12,354 nucleotides of DNA from Comamonadaceae bacterium (GCA_947374705.1 CANCDA010000064.1:1-12354); one strand, 5' to 3'; positions 1 through 7,369 are shown, counted from the stretch's first letter. The notes: generated by a model not told the origin, from the sequence alone. Made by a program: numbers and translations.

Positions 1-315
1 CTGGCGCAAGGCCCGTGGAACCTGAATGGCCAGTTGGGTCTGGTGGTGGGTGCGACCTACCCGGCTGAGATCGAGCGCGTGCGCGCTGTGGCGCCGACCG
101 TGCCGTTGTTGATCCCCGGCGTGGGCGCGCAGGGTGGCGATGCGCTGGCCACCGTCAAAGCGGGCTGGCGTGCCGTAGGTGGCGAGACAACCGCGCCCAT
201 CGTCGTCAACTCTTCACGGGCTGTGTTGTACGCCTCATCGGGCGCTGATTTTGTGGCCGCTGCGCGGCAAGAAGCCAGCAAGACCAGAGCATTGCTAGAG
301 ACGGCCAAGCACTGA
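1..315 (+). CDS. pyrF: Orotidine 5'-phosphate decarboxylase, type 2 (3' part only)
   Basis: This is the last 104 residues of a gene whose start lies left of the window; the frame is open from base 1, so the TTG at 34 is internal and not a start. The enzyme decarboxylates OMP to UMP, the last step of de novo pyrimidine synthesis in the cytoplasm. Visible blocks typical of the type 2 (about 270 residue) PyrF branch are GLVVGATYP, then PLLIPGVGAQGGD, which forms the phosphate-binding end of the TIM barrel, and PIVVNSSRAVLYAS. The gene ends in TGA and converges on the ABC ATPase gene 48 nt away. It has no evident functional tie to the hut genes and simply marks the boundary of the cluster. Confidence 0.9.
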   Translation: MAQGPWNLNGQLGLVVGATYPAEIERVRAVAPTVPLLIPGVGAQGGDALATVKAGWRAVGGETTAPIVVNSSRAVLYASSGADFVAAARQEASKTRALLETAKH

Positions 316-359
316 GTCACACAAGCTTGCAACGCAGTTGAAGACCTGCTAGTTGGGTG

Positions 360-379
360 GCAGTTAAGCTATTAACTGC
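360..379. repeat. Small inverted repeat at the convergent pyrF/ABC boundary
   Basis: Arms CAGTTAA and TTAACTG (361-367 and 372-378) flank a 4-nt loop, GCTA, and one more G-C pair closes the outside (360 and 379). It overlaps the stop codon of the ABC ATPase gene. It lies where transcripts of the two converging operons end, so it may act as a weak bidirectional terminator, but the stem is AT-rich and no T tract follows on either strand. The function is therefore only a guess. Confidence 0.3.
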
Positions 380-1155
380 TGAGAAGCAAGTACCTCAGCG
401 CGAACTTGCTCCGTGAGTTCGGCCTTGAGCGCCATGAACTCGGGCGTGGTCTTGATGCCGTAATGGCGCGGGTGGGCAAAGGGAATGGCGCGGTCGAGCT
501 TGATGCGCCCCGGGCGTGCGCTCATCACCACCACGCGGCTGGCCATGAACACGGCTTCGTCAATGTCGTGGGTGACAAACAGCACAGTTTTGCGCTCGGC
601 CTCCCAAATGCCCAGCAGCAGCTCTTGCATCAGCTCGCGGGTCTGGTGATCCAGCGCGCCAAAGGGTTCGTCCATCAACAGCATGCGCGGGCCATTGGCC
701 AGGGCACGGGCAATGGCGGTGCGCTGCTGCATGCCGCCCGAGAGTTGTTTGGGGTAGTGATTTTCAAAACCACTGAGTCCCACTTTCTGGATGAAGGTTT
801 GCGCGATCTCGATTTGCTCGGCCCGCGCGAGGCCACGCTCGTTCAAACCAAAGCAAACGTTGTCACGCACCGTCAACCAGGGGAACAGGGTGTAGCTTTG
901 AAACACCATGCCCCGATCCGCGCCGGGGCCGGTGACGCGCTGGCCGGCCAGCGTCACGTTGCCCGTGGTTTGTTGATCCAACCCCGCCACAATGCGCAGC
1001 AGCGTGCTTTTGCCGCAGCCCGAGGGGCCCAGGATGGTGATGAAATCGTTCTCGGCCACAGTCAGGCTGGTGGCTTGCAGCGCTTGCGTGGCCGGGCCAC
1101 CGGTGGCGGACTCGAAGGTGCGTGACACCGCGTCGATAGATAAAAAATGGGACAT
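364..1155 (-). CDS. ABC transporter ATP-binding protein, SsuB/TauB/NrtD-like
   Basis: A 263-residue cytoplasmic ATPase that would power the importer formed with the two genes upstream of it. All nucleotide-binding motifs are intact: Walker A GPSGCGKST at residues 43-51, Q-loop Gln86 in MVFQSYTLFPW, signature LSGGMQQR at 138-145, Walker B RMLLMDEP at 157-164, D-loop ALD at 167-169 and switch His196 in VTHDIDEA. Length and motif spacing fit the nitrate/sulfonate/taurine (NMT1) importer group. It is the last gene of the minus-strand hutU operon and starts 30 nt after the permease gene; its ribosome-binding site is weak, suggesting coupled translation. The substrate cannot be read from the ATPase itself; the hut context suggests urocanate, histidine or a related imidazole (inference). 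Confidence 0.93.
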   Translation of the reverse strand: MSHFLSIDAVSRTFESATGGPATQALQATSLTVAENDFITILGPSGCGKSTLLRIVAGLDQQTTGNVTLAGQRVTGPGADRGMVFQSYTLFPWLTVRDNVCFGLNERGLARAEQIEIAQTFIQKVGLSGFENHYPKQLSGGMQQRTAIARALANGPRMLLMDEPFGALDHQTRELMQELLLGIWEAERKTVLFVTHDIDEAVFMASRVVVMSARPGRIKLDRAIPFAHPRHYGIKTTPEFMALKAELTEQVRAEVLASQQLIA

Positions 1156-1185
1156 GGAGGGCGTGGGCCTTACGAGTGGGCGGCT

Positions 1186-1965
1186 CTAGTGCCCCAGTTG
1201 CGCCCAGGGAAATAGACGACGGTTGAGCCACTTGAAGCCCAGGTCGCTCACCAGACCAATCAGGCCGATGACGATGATGCCAAAAATGATTTGATCGGTG
1301 GCCAACAGGGCCTGGCTGTCGGTGATCATGTGGCCAATGCCGCTGGACGCGCCAATCAGCTCGGCCACGATCACATACGTCCAGGCCCAGCCCAGCACCA
1401 TGCGCAAGATCTCGCAGATCTCCGGCGCAGCACCGCGAATCAGCACCCGCCGCACGATGCCAGAATCGCTACAGCCCAGGGTGTAGGCGGCCTCCACCAA
1501 GTCCCGCCGCGTATTGCCCACGCTTACTGCAATCATCAGCACCAGTTGGAAAAAACTGCCGATGAAAATGACCGCGAGTTTTTGCGCCTCGCCAATGCCG
1601 GCCCACAGAATCAGCAGCGGGATGAAAGCGCTGGCGGGCAGGTAGCGGGCGAAGGAGACAAAGGGCTCGAAGAACGCCTCAACGGGTTTGTAAGCCCCCA
1701 TCATCACCCCCAGCGGCAGGGCCAAGGCGGCGGCAATCACAAAGCCCCCCAGCACCCGCCAGACCGTCCAGCCGATGTCCCAGCCAAAGCCCATTTGGGT
1801 CAACAAGACCCAGCCTGACTTGAGCATCGTGAGCGGATCGGCCAAAAAAGTTTTGGACACCCAGCCGCTCAAGGTGGCCGCCGCCCACACCGCCGTGAAC
1901 ACAACGAAGAACGAGAGGCCCAGCAGCACGCGGGCGCGCGGGTGAACAGGCTTGAGCGGGGTCAT
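1186..1965 (-). CDS. ABC transporter permease, SsuC/TauC-like (BPD_transp_1 family)
   Basis: A 259-residue inner-membrane permease. Hydrophobic segments near residues 12-32, 71-92, 110-124, 130-148, 190-205 and 226-245 match the six-helix plan of SsuC/TauC/ThiX-type permeases, which probably work as homodimers. The ATPase-contacting EAA loop is visible at about 158-180, starting EAAYTLGCSDSG and ending in RGAAPEI. The gene follows the receptor gene by 28 nt and precedes the ATPase gene by 30 nt, in the usual receptor-permease-ATPase order. No good Shine-Dalgarno precedes the ATG at 1965, so translation may depend on the upstream gene. A second, fused permease domain is absent, so one permease gene is expected to serve the complex. 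Confidence 0.92.
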   Translation of the reverse strand: MTPLKPVHPRARVLLGLSFFVVFTAVWAAATLSGWVSKTFLADPLTMLKSGWVLLTQMGFGWDIGWTVWRVLGGFVIAAALALPLGVMMGAYKPVEAFFEPFVSFARYLPASAFIPLLILWAGIGEAQKLAVIFIGSFFQLVLMIAVSVGNTRRDLVEAAYTLGCSDSGIVRRVLIRGAAPEICEILRMVLGWAWTYVIVAELIGASSGIGHMITDSQALLATDQIIFGIIVIGLIGLVSDLGFKWLNRRLFPWAQLGH

Positions 1966-1993
1966 GCGGCGGGCGTGGGTTTGCGGTTTGGGC

Positions 1994-2941
1994 TTATTTC
2001 AAGAAGCGCGTATCGGCCAGTTTGCCCATGTCAGGCAAGGTTTTGACGATACCCATTTCCATCAATAGGTCAGCCGCTTCTTTGCTGAACTGGGCGTGCT
2101 CACCGGCGAAAAATTTCTGGTTGGCCGCACGGTCTTGCCAGCGCAGGTAGGCCGCGCTCTTGGCAAAGGCGTCACCGGCTTGTTTCACGTCAGCGCCCAT
2201 GATCTCGTGGCTCTTGGCGGGCTCGGCCTTGATCATGTCCAGCGCCTCAAAGTAGCCGTCGGTCAGGGCTTTGGCGGCCTTGGGGTTCTCGGCCAAAAAC
2301 TTGGGCGTGCAGCCAAAGGTGTCCATCACCATGGGGTAGTCCAGGGTGGTGGCGATGATTTTGCCGGCCTCGGGTTTGGAGCGTACAGCCGAGAGGTAGG
2401 GCTCATACGTCATGGCCGCGTCAATGTCGGTGTTGCCTGCAATCATGGCGTTGGCCGCGGCCTGGGGGGAGAGGTTGACCACCTTCACGTCTTTGATGGA
2501 CAGGCCATTTTTCTTGAGCATCCAGGCCAGCGTGAAGTAGGTGGCGGTGCCGGGCGCATCGGCAGCAATAGTTTTGCCCTTGAGGTCGCTGATTTTGTTG
2601 ATGCCCGCTTTGACCACCATGCCGTCAGCACCAAAACTCTTGTCGAGCTGGAAGATTTGGGTGGTGGCCACGCCCGCCGCGTTCCAGCCGATCCAGGTCT
2701 CTACCGTGGTGGCCGCGCACTGCGCGTCACCCGAGGCCAAGACCAGGTGGCGGTCTTTTTGTGGCACTTTTTTAATGCTCACATCCAGGCCGTGCTTTTT
2801 GTAAATACCAGCCTCTTTGGCCAGAGTGAGCGGGGCAAAACCGGTCCAGCCCGAGATGGCAATGACCACCTTGGTTTCTTGCGCATAAGACGTGCCGAGC
2901 GTCAAAACGGCGGCGGCCAAGGTCACGAGGGTTTTTTTCAT
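1994..2941 (-). CDS. ABC transporter periplasmic substrate-binding protein, NMT1/SsuA-like
   Basis: A 315-residue secreted receptor. The N-terminus MKKTLVTLAAAVLTLGTSYA is a classic Sec signal peptide with a likely cut after residue 20, before QETKV. No lipobox cysteine is present, so it should be a soluble periplasmic protein. The mature part has the two-lobe NMT1/SsuA/TauA pattern: SGWTGFAPLTLAKEAGIYKKHGL near the N-terminus, the hinge-region stretch DLKGKTIAADAPGTATYF, and the crossover DIDAAMTYEPY. It starts only 11 nt after the hutU stop, so it is co-transcribed and probably translationally coupled with urocanase. Family members bind nitrate, sulfonates, taurine, pyrimidine precursors and other small molecules, so the ligand is not fixed by homology. 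Its position after hutU makes urocanate, histidine or another imidazole a reasonable hypothesis. Confidence 0.9.
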   Translation of the reverse strand: MKKTLVTLAAAVLTLGTSYAQETKVVIAISGWTGFAPLTLAKEAGIYKKHGLDVSIKKVPQKDRHLVLASGDAQCAATTVETWIGWNAAGVATTQIFQLDKSFGADGMVVKAGINKISDLKGKTIAADAPGTATYFTLAWMLKKNGLSIKDVKVVNLSPQAAANAMIAGNTDIDAAMTYEPYLSAVRSKPEAGKIIATTLDYPMVMDTFGCTPKFLAENPKAAKALTDGYFEALDMIKAEPAKSHEIMGADVKQAGDAFAKSAAYLRWQDRAANQKFFAGEHAQFSKEAADLLMEMGIVKTLPDMGKLADTRFLK

Positions 2942-2952
2942 GGTGCAGGCTT

Positions 2953-4686
2953 TCAGGGTTGAGGGAGGGTCGAAGAAGGGGGGGCTTGCATGGGCAGGTT
3001 CAGCGCATGTTCATGGGCGCAGGCAGCAGCCAGCTCGTAACCGGCGTCGGCGTGGCGCATGACGCCGGTGGCGGGGTCGTTCCACAGCACGCGCTCGATG
3101 CGCCGGGCAGCGGCATCGGTTCCGTCGCACACGATCACCACGCCCGCATGTTGCGAGTACCCCATGCCCACGCCGCCGCCGTGGTGCAAGGACACCCAGG
3201 TGGCACCGCTGGCGGTGTTGAGCAGGGCGTTGAGCAGCGGCCAGTCGGATACCGCGTCGCTGCCGTCTTTCATGCTTTCGGTCTCGCGGTTGGGTGAGGC
3301 CACGGAGCCGCTGTCGAGGTGGTCACGCCCGATGACGATGGGGGCTTTGAGCTCGCCCGATTTCACCATCTCGTTGAACGCCAGCCCGGCCAGATGGCGC
3401 TCACCCAGGCCGATCCAGCAGATGCGCGCGGGCAGACCCTGGAAGGGGATGCGCTCACCCGCCATGTCCAGCCAGCGGTGCAGGGACGCGTTGTGCGGGA
3501 ACAGCGATTTGAGCTTGGCGTCGGTCTTGCGAATGTCCTCGGGGTCACCACTCAGGGCCACCCAGCGGAAGGGCCCGGTGCCGCTGCAAAACAGGGGGCG
3601 AATGTAGGCCGGCACAAAACCGGGGAAGTTGAACGCGTTGGGCACCCCGGCATCCAGCGCCACTTGGCGAATGTTGTTGCCGTAGTCCACCGTGGGGATG
3701 CCCATGGCCTGAAACGCCAGCATGGCCTGCACCTGCGTGGCACAGCCCTGGGCTGCGGCAGCGCGCAGGGCGGCGTGCTGCGTGGCGTCGGCCTGCGCGG
3801 CCTGCCATTGCGCCACGCTCCAGCCGGGGGGCAGATAGCCGTTGACTAGGTCATGGGCGGAGGTTTGGTCGGTGACGAGGTCGGGTTTGAGCCCCCCGGC
3901 TTGGGCGCGGCGCAGCAGCTCCGGGAAAAGCTCGGCCGCGTTGCCGCACAGGCCGACCGAGATGGCTTGCTGGCTGGCGGTGTAGCGCTGGATGCGGGCC
4001 AATGCGTCGTCCAGATCGGTGGCTTGCTCGTCAAGGTAGCGGGTTTTGAGGCGGAAATCAATGCGACTTTGCTGGCATTCGATGTGCAAGGAACTCGCGC
4101 CCGCAAAGCTGGCCGCCAAGGGCTGCGCGCCGCCCATGCCGCCCAGACCCGCCGTCAAGAGCCAACGCCCGGCCCAGCTGCCTTGGTAGTGCTGGCGACC
4201 GGCCTCCATGAAGGTCTCGTAAGTGCCTTGCACAATGCCTTGCGTGCCGATGTAAATCCACGAGCCGGCCGTCATCTGGCCGTACATCATCAGGCCCTTG
4301 CGGTCGAGCTCGGAAAAATGCTCCCAGGTGGCCCATTTGGGCACCAGGTTGGAGTTGGCGATCAGCACCCGGGGTGCATCGGCGTGGGTGCGAAAAACAC
4401 CCACCGGTTTGCCCGATTGGATGAGCAGGGTCTGGTCATCTTCAAGCGTGCGCAGCTGGCGCAGGATTTCTTCAAAACAATCCCAATTGCGCGCCGCCTT
4501 GCCAATGCCGCCGTACACCACCAGGGCCTTGGGGTTCTCGGCCACGGCGGGGTCCAGGTTGTTTTGCAGCATGCGGTACGCGGCTTCGGTCTGCCAGCTT
4601 TTGCAGTGCAATGTAGTGCCTGTGGGGGAGCGCACTTCACGGGGCTGTGCTTTCGCCGGGAACGATGATGCTGTTGGTTCAGGCAT
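2953..4686 (-). CDS. hutU: Urocanate hydratase (urocanase)
   Basis: Converts urocanate to 4-imidazolone-5-propionate using tightly bound NAD+ as an electrophile; second step of histidine breakdown, in the cytoplasm. The 577-residue protein is slightly longer than the usual 555-565. Visible family blocks are YGGIGKAARNW (58-68), NAD-binding GLGGMGGAQ (180-188), IECQQSRIDFR (202-212), DQTSAHD (273-279), YGNNIRQ (335-341) and FCSGTGPFRW, whose Cys367 matches the active-site cysteine of known urocanases. The C-terminal tail after residue 560 is Pro-rich and probably disordered. I chose the ATG at 4686: in-frame ATGs at 4764 and 4734 lie inside or before the operator and promoter and would add non-conserved residues. 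First gene of the minus-strand operon that continues into the ABC importer; expected to be repressed by HutC. Confidence 0.95.
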   Translation of the reverse strand: MPEPTASSFPAKAQPREVRSPTGTTLHCKSWQTEAAYRMLQNNLDPAVAENPKALVVYGGIGKAARNWDCFEEILRQLRTLEDDQTLLIQSGKPVGVFRTHADAPRVLIANSNLVPKWATWEHFSELDRKGLMMYGQMTAGSWIYIGTQGIVQGTYETFMEAGRQHYQGSWAGRWLLTAGLGGMGGAQPLAASFAGASSLHIECQQSRIDFRLKTRYLDEQATDLDDALARIQRYTASQQAISVGLCGNAAELFPELLRRAQAGGLKPDLVTDQTSAHDLVNGYLPPGWSVAQWQAAQADATQHAALRAAAAQGCATQVQAMLAFQAMGIPTVDYGNNIRQVALDAGVPNAFNFPGFVPAYIRPLFCSGTGPFRWVALSGDPEDIRKTDAKLKSLFPHNASLHRWLDMAGERIPFQGLPARICWIGLGERHLAGLAFNEMVKSGELKAPIVIGRDHLDSGSVASPNRETESMKDGSDAVSDWPLLNALLNTASGATWVSLHHGGGVGMGYSQHAGVVIVCDGTDAAARRIERVLWNDPATGVMRHADAGYELAAACAHEHALNLPMQAPPSSTLPQP

Positions 4687-4735
4687 GGCCAATGGAGTCA
4701 GTAAATAGGCTAAGCGGGAAATAAATTCAGGCATC

Positions 4736-4764
4736 ACTGTACTTGTACATACAAGTACAGGCAA
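4736..4764 (-). promoter_or_regulatory. Candidate sigma70 promoter of the hutU-ABC operon
   Basis: On the minus strand a -35-like TTGCCT (4764-4759) is followed by a 17-bp spacer and a -10-like TACAGT (4741-4736), each matching 4 of 6 consensus positions. The predicted start is near 4729, giving a leader of about 43 nt before the hutU ATG. The spacer is filled by the HutC palindrome, so repressor binding would block polymerase. The assignment is from sequence fit only. Confidence 0.5.
4737..4760. promoter_or_regulatory. HutC operator: 24-bp palindrome in the divergent hutU/hutC region
   Basis: Eleven-base arms CTGTACTTGTA and TACAAGTACAG are perfect inverted copies around a central CA. The core CTTGTACATACAAG agrees, as I recall it, with the operator motif described for HutC repressors of pseudomonads. 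It lies between the divergent hutU and hutC genes and overlaps candidate promoters in both directions. A homodimeric GntR/UTRA repressor needs exactly this kind of symmetric site. Binding would repress both operons, including hutC itself, and urocanate would be the expected inducer. Confidence 0.85.
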
Positions 4765-4771
4765 GTATGAT
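4743..4771 (+). promoter_or_regulatory. Candidate sigma70 promoter of the hutCDIGF operon
   Basis: TTGTAC (4743-4748) as -35, a 17-bp spacer, and TATGAT (4766-4771) as -10, the latter matching 5 of 6 consensus bases. The predicted start is near 4778, leaving a leader of about 22 nt before the hutC ATG. The -35 box and most of the spacer lie within the HutC palindrome, which predicts autoregulation of hutC. Confidence 0.6.
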
Positions 4772-4800
4772 TTACCCTAACTTGAACACTCGACTGGCCC

Positions 4801-5526
4801 ATGGCTAAAGCCCACCCACCCACTCCGCCACGCGCCCACTACCAAAAGATCAAAGACCATTTGGTGCGCGATATGGCGCGCGGGCGTTACCCGCCTGGGG
4901 CCTTGATGCCTTCGGAGGCCGAACTGGTGGTTCAGTTTGGCGTGAGCCGGATGACGGTGAACCGGGCGCTGCGCGAGCTCAATGACAGCGGCATGGTCAA
5001 CCGGGTGCAGGGCGTGGGCACCTTTGCTGCGCCCATGAACCGGCTGGCCTCCACGCTGACCATTCGCAACCTGCACGAAGAGATTGAAGCGCGCGGCCAC
5101 CAGCATCATGCGGTGGTGCATCTCAAGCGCGCAGAAACCGTCACCGCCGCCCTGTCACCCCGCATGGGCTTGCCCGTGGGCGCGCCGGTGTTTCACACCC
5201 TCATCGTTCATTTTGACAACGGGGTGGCCTTGCAATGCGAAGACCGCTATGTCAATCCGGCGCGAGCCCCTGGTTATTTAGAGGTGGATTTCAGCCAGAT
5301 CACGCCCACGCAGTATTTGCTCCAGGTCGCCCCGCTGTGGCAAGCGCAGTACGCCATCGAGGCGGGCCACGCGACGCGCAAAGAAGCCCGCTTGCTGGGC
5401 ATCTCGGTGGCGCAAGCCTGCCTGATCGTGCAGCGCCGCACCGTGAGTCGCAACACACCCATCACCTGCGTGCGCCTGGTGCATCCGGGGGCGCTGTACA
5501 CCTTGCAAGGGCAGTTCAAGCCATGA
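4801..5526 (+). CDS. hutC: Histidine utilization repressor HutC (GntR family, UTRA domain)
   Basis: A 241-residue cytoplasmic DNA-binding regulator. Residues about 11-75 form the GntR winged helix: YQKIKDHLVRDMARGRYPPG, the recognition stretch PSEAELVVQFGVSRMTVNRA (38-57) and the wing NRVQGVGTFAAP. The rest (about 90-240) is a UTRA ligand-binding domain with the usual LEVDFSQITPTQYLLQ and the conserved ending in a basic QRRTVSRNTPITCVRLVHPG stretch. In studied HutC proteins the inducer is urocanate. It is the first gene of the plus-strand operon, transcribed from a promoter overlapping its own presumed operator. Only a weak ribosome-binding site precedes the ATG. Its stop overlaps the hutD start by 4 nt (ATGA). 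Confidence 0.94.
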   Translation: MAKAHPPTPPRAHYQKIKDHLVRDMARGRYPPGALMPSEAELVVQFGVSRMTVNRALRELNDSGMVNRVQGVGTFAAPMNRLASTLTIRNLHEEIEARGHQHHAVVHLKRAETVTAALSPRMGLPVGAPVFHTLIVHFDNGVALQCEDRYVNPARAPGYLEVDFSQITPTQYLLQVAPLWQAQYAIEAGHATRKEARLLGISVAQACLIVQRRTVSRNTPITCVRLVHPGALYTLQGQFKP

Positions 5527-6119
5527 AAGTGAATGTGGTCAACGCCCTGGCGCAAACGCCCCAAGCCTGGCGCAATGGGGGTGGCCGTACGCGTGAGTTG
5601 CTTGCGCTGCCTCAGAGACCTGACGGCTCTGACTGGCAGGTGCGGGTGAGCTTGGCCGAGATTGAGCACGATGGGGAGTTTTCACAATTTCCGAACGTGC
5701 AGCGGTGGTTTGCCGTGGTGCAGGGCCAGGGCGTGACGCTACGGTGGTCGCAGACGCAAGTGCAAGTCCTTGCGGGTGCTGCACCTTTGCATTTTGCGGG
5801 CCAGAATGCGCCTGATTGCCGCTTGATTCAAGGGGCCACACAGGACTTGAATCTGATGGTGCGCGGCAGCCACGCGGCGTGCGGGGAGATGACCGTGGTG
5901 GACGCTGCCAAGCCGTGGTTGACCACGCTGCCAGAGCCGGTGTGCCTGCGTGGCTTGTACACCCGCACGCCGGGTGTTTGGCGCTGCGGCACGGAACAAC
6001 GAAGTTTGCAGGCGCATGATTTTTTATGGATCGCGCAAGCGGATCAGTCGGCCTGGGAATTTGACAGCGCTGGGCCAGCCTGGTGGTTGGCCGCAGCCCC
6101 CGCACAGGAGCCAGGATGA
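5523..6119 (+). CDS. hutD: HutD family accessory protein (cupin-like)
   Basis: A 198-residue protein of the HutD family, a small group with a bicupin-like beta fold. The family's N-terminal signature is present as WRNGGGRTRELLALP (residues about 17-31), followed by WQVRVSLAEIEHDGEFSQFP and the short block VQRWFAVVQGQGVTLRW. HutD is not an enzyme of the pathway; in Pseudomonas fluorescens it has been reported to limit the level of hut expression, possibly by sensing a pathway intermediate such as formylglutamate. I chose the ATG at 5523, which overlaps the hutC stop by 4 nt; an upstream in-frame start at 5235 would lie deep inside hutC and is unlikely. The 3' end overlaps the hutI start by 4 nt. 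Confidence 0.88.
   Translation: MKVNVVNALAQTPQAWRNGGGRTRELLALPQRPDGSDWQVRVSLAEIEHDGEFSQFPNVQRWFAVVQGQGVTLRWSQTQVQVLAGAAPLHFAGQNAPDCRLIQGATQDLNLMVRGSHAACGEMTVVDAAKPWLTTLPEPVCLRGLYTRTPGVWRCGTEQRSLQAHDFLWIAQADQSAWEFDSAGPAWWLAAAPAQEPG
6106..6110 (+). promoter_or_regulatory. Ribosome-binding site that fixes the hutI start
   Basis: AGGAG sits 5 nt before the ATG at 6116 and inside the end of hutD. An in-frame ATG-like start at 6083 has no such site, so 6116 is the better choice. Confidence 0.7.
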
Positions 6120-7369
6120 CACATCAACTTTGGCGCAACGCCACACTGGCCAGCCTGTGCCCTGGTACGCCCGACGCCACCTCCCAAGATAGTGCGCAAG
6201 AGGACCCGCAGTGGGGCCTGATCGACAACGGCGCGGTGCTCACGCAGGGCGGTCGCATTGAGTGGGTGGGTGCACTGCGCAACTTGCCCGCCCCCTTGCG
6301 CCAGGCTGTGAGCCGCGAACACGACCTGGGCGGTGCCGTGCTGACACCTGGCCTGATTGACTGCCACACCCATCTGGTCTATGGCGGGCACCGTGCGCAA
6401 GAGTTTGAAATGCGACTGCAAGGGGCGAGCTACGAAGACATCGCCCGCGCCGGAGGCGGCATCCGCTCCACCGTGATGGCCACCCGAGCGTGCGACGATG
6501 AAGCCCTGTTTAACAGCGCCGTGCAACGGGCGCAGGCCTTGATGCGCGAGGGGGTGTGCACGCTGGAGATCAAGTCCGGCTACGGCCTGAGCCTGCATGA
6601 CGAGGCGCGCTGCCTGCGAGTGGCGCGGCGCTTGGGCGACAGCTTGCCCTTGACCGTTAAAACCACCTGTCTGGCCGCCCACGCCGTGCCGCCTGAGTAC
6701 GCAGGCCGGGCTGATGACTATGTGGAGGCGGTGTGCAGTTGGCTGTCCCGCTTGCAGGCCGAGGGCTTGATGGATGCGGTGGACGTGTTTTGCGACACCA
6801 TTGGCTTTACCCTGGCGCAAACACGCCGCGTGCTGCTGGCCGCGCAGGCGCTGGGCGTGCCGGTCAAGCTGCATGCCGAGCAGCTCAGTGACCAGGACGG
6901 CGCGGCCCTGGCGGCCAGTTTGAACGCCCTGTCCTGCGACCACCTGGAGCACCTGAGCACCAAGGGCATCGCGGCCATGGCCAGCGCGGGCACGGTCGCG
7001 GTGTTGCTGCCGGGGGCTTACTATTTTTTGCGTGAAACCAAGCTGCCGCCGGTGCAGGCATTGCTGGATGCGGGCGTGCCCATTGCCATTGCCACCGACC
7101 ACAACCCCGGCTCTTCCCCCACCTTGTCGCCCCTGCTGATGTTGAACATGGCCTGCACCCTGTTTCGCCTCACCCCGGCGCAAGCCCTGCGGGGTATGAC
7201 GGTACACGCAGCCCAAGCCTTGGGCCTCACAGATCGTGGTCAATTGGCCGTGGGCCAACGCGCCGATTTTGCCGTGTGGCACGTCAATCACCCCCGAGAA
7301 TTGGCCTATTGGTTTGGCCAGAACCCTTGCCGTGCACGGGTGGTCTATGGAGAGGAATACCCCGTATGA
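6116..7369 (+). CDS. hutI: Imidazolonepropionase
   Basis: Hydrolyses 4-imidazolone-5-propionate to N-formimino-L-glutamate; third step of histidine catabolism, cytoplasmic. The 417-residue protein is an amidohydrolase-superfamily TIM barrel of normal length. Metal ligands are visible: His84 and His86 in DCHTHLVYGG, His253 in KLHAEQLSD and Asp328 in ATDHNPGSSPT. The substrate-handling stretches EIKSGYGLSLHDE (151-163) and DHLEHLSTKG are typical of HutI and separate it from other amidohydrolases. The start at 6116 has an AGGAG site and overlaps hutD by 4 nt; the stop overlaps hutG by 4 nt, so translation is coupled on both sides. Confidence 0.96.
   Translation: MTHQLWRNATLASLCPGTPDATSQDSAQEDPQWGLIDNGAVLTQGGRIEWVGALRNLPAPLRQAVSREHDLGGAVLTPGLIDCHTHLVYGGHRAQEFEMRLQGASYEDIARAGGGIRSTVMATRACDDEALFNSAVQRAQALMREGVCTLEIKSGYGLSLHDEARCLRVARRLGDSLPLTVKTTCLAAHAVPPEYAGRADDYVEAVCSWLSRLQAEGLMDAVDVFCDTIGFTLAQTRRVLLAAQALGVPVKLHAEQLSDQDGAALAASLNALSCDHLEHLSTKGIAAMASAGTVAVLLPGAYYFLRETKLPPVQALLDAGVPIAIATDHNPGSSPTLSPLLMLNMACTLFRLTPAQALRGMTVHAAQALGLTDRGQLAVGQRADFAVWHVNHPRELAYWFGQNPCRARVVYGEEYPV
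7349..7356 (+). promoter_or_regulatory. Ribosome-binding site of hutG
   Basis: A purine-rich GGAGAGGA lies inside the end of hutI, 9 nt before the ATG at 7366. It supports 7366 over the upstream in-frame start at 7276, which would be buried 90 bp inside hutI. Confidence 0.65.

Noticed and set aside
34..315. A short gene starting at TTG 34
   Set aside because: The same frame is open to the window edge and encodes conserved PyrF sequence across the TTG, so it is an internal codon of a truncated gene.
406..1125. Histidine-rich open frame antisense to the ABC ATPase
   Set aside because: It lies wholly opposite a gene with intact Walker and signature motifs; its composition follows from the complement of that gene.
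2959..4668. Long open frames antisense to hutU, including one of about 270 codons at 3853-4668
   Set aside because: They are mirror frames of a GC-rich gene with strong urocanase homology, lack recognisable domains and have no ribosome-binding sites.
4687..4800. A sigma54 promoter for nitrogen control of hut
   Set aside because: I looked for a TGGC-N-TTGC type -24/-12 element on both strands and found none well placed; sigma70-like boxes fit better.
6044..7291. A 415-codon open frame antisense to hutI
   Set aside because: Low-complexity Gln/Gly/His-rich translation with no domain, fully covered by a well-supported imidazolonepropionase gene.
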